A DNA stretch of 62,448 nucleotides from Planktotalea frisia (GTDB lineage: Bacteria; Pseudomonadota; Alphaproteobacteria; Rhodobacterales; Rhodobacteraceae): contig NZ_MLCB01000227.1 in NCBI RefSeq assembly GCF_001890925.1, forward strand, positions 1 through 62,448, given 5' to 3'. Both the position numbers and the translations under genes were made by a program. A model generated the notes under the pieces. It made no database searches, was not told the DNA's origin, and saw nothing but the letters and a program-made list of their open reading frames with translations. Each line of letters starts with the position of its first letter. Within the stretch, counting starts at the first letter, position 1. Below are positions 61,961 to 62,448 of this stretch, piece by piece.

Positions 61961-62331
61961 GTCTGCTTTTTGAGATGCGCATCAAATGCACGGCGCAAGG
62001 TGTCCATATCTGTTGGCCCCTTGACGATCTCAACCATCTCGCCCTTGGCATCGAAGAGTAGAAGCGTCACGTGACTAACACCGTATTTTGAAGAAAACGC
62101 CAGACCGTCTTCCGAACGAATGTTGGCTACGAGGTATTCGAAAGTGTCATCATCGTAGGCTTTCAGCGCTTTTCGCGTCTGGTTTTGCAAAGTTCGACAC
62201 ATGCTACATTGCGGGTCATGTATCTGCACGATGGATGGTTTGCCGCTATTGATCTTGCTCAGATCAGATTCGGACATGATCGCTTGAACCTGTGTTGCGG
62301 TGAAGTAACCCGCAATCGCAACAACCGGCAA
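61957..62331 (-). CDS. Thioredoxin-like membrane-anchored protein, N-terminus unclear
   Basis: A thioredoxin-fold protein of about 124 residues. The CSMC active site in IHDPQCSMCRTLQNQ and the cis-Pro-equivalent region (VSHVTLLLFD, without Pro) suggest an atypical redox protein. The only standard start is TTG at 62331, inside a hydrophobic segment (PVVAIAGYF). The frame continues upstream through NFTRRALIAL, a convincing positive-then-hydrophobic signal, to a TGA at 62404-62406 without any ATG or GTG. So the true start may be non-standard or the 5' end is frameshifted. Its stop shares TTAA with the BLUF stop. Confidence 0.7.
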   Translation of the reverse strand: MPVVAIAGYFTATQVQAIMSESDLSKINSGKPSIVQIHDPQCSMCRTLQNQTRKALKAYDDDTFEYLVANIRSEDGLAFSSKYGVSHVTLLLFDAKGEMVEIVKGPTDMDTLRRAFDAHLKKQT

Positions 62332-62448
62332 AGCAATGAGCGCGCGCCGCGTGAAGTTCGTTTTCTTTTCACGTTGGGCAGTGACCTGCCCCCCTAGGCT
62401 CCCTCATTCATAACGAGAGTTTGCGGGTTTGGATTTCATATTCTTTAT

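Overview
The window looks like a piece of chromosome from a marine alphaproteobacterium of the Rhodobacteraceae (Roseobacter group). This is inferred from gene content and order: an mreB-mreC-mreD-mrdA-rodA shape operon next to leuA, a fused MrpA/B antiporter, a TIGR01459-type HAD hydrolase, an H-type lectin protein, a CobW/YtcJ/MatB group, and a reductive pyrimidine-degradation operon with its own ABC transporter. It also rests on short intergenic repeats that I remember as common in this family. I see no tRNA, rRNA, insertion sequence, phage or CRISPR. Coding density is very high and no gene-free gap exceeds about 220 bases.

Layout. 0.1-3.4 kb: H-type lectin protein, small membrane protein, prs, a DsbA-like isomerase and an alpha/beta hydrolase. 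3.4-10.8 kb, mostly minus strand: threonine aldolase, YkgJ/YcgN Cys-cluster protein, ribF, MaoC hydratase, HAD hydrolase, Mn-pyrophosphatase, phosphomannomutase and kdsA. 10.8-13.2 kb: two capsule-export genes (kpsE-like, kpsT). 13.4-14.8 kb: uracil-DNA glycosylase family protein and SseB-family protein. 14.9-21.4 kb: ghrA plus the cell-shape operon, transcribed mreB to ghrA. 21.6-23.4 kb: leuA with a leucine-rich leader peptide and mutually exclusive stem-loops. 23.5-28.9 kb: SDR and FeS photolyase (coupled), an exported 18-repeat MORN protein, and glutamine-dependent NAD synthase. 28.9-34.8 kb: Mrp Na+/H+ antiporter operon. 35-39.9 kb: YghU-type GST, malonyl-CoA synthetase, CobW GTPase and YtcJ amidohydrolase in one operon, divergent from a complete dipeptide-type ABC importer (40.1-45.6 kb). 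45.6-53.8 kb: thioesterase-like protein, DUF1801 protein, gltX, MATE pump, a gamma-glutamylcyclotransferase-like protein, an FtsX-type ABC exporter and an arylesterase. 53.8-61.4 kb: RutR-like repressor with a matching operator, beta-ureidopropionase, dihydropyrimidinase and a four-component NitT/TauT/ThiXYZ-type importer with an acetyltransferase embedded in it. The window closes with a BLUF photoreceptor protein and a thioredoxin-like protein.

Working together: the 54-61 kb operon probably imports a pyrimidine-like compound and opens and de-carbamoylates it under RutR control. The shape operon directs lateral wall growth. kpsT/kpsE, kdsA and the phosphomannomutase suggest capsule or LPS precursor supply and export, although the permease kpsM is not here.

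The strongest non-coding signals are the leuA leader (23271-23401), a 16+16 bp perfect inverted repeat upstream of the MaoC gene (6323-6382), the RutR-like operator (54562-54577) and a family of terminator-associated repeats. I did not find a clearly new multi-gene system. The most unusual items are the alternating 46-residue super-repeat of the MORN protein and the acetyltransferase inside the pyrimidine operon.
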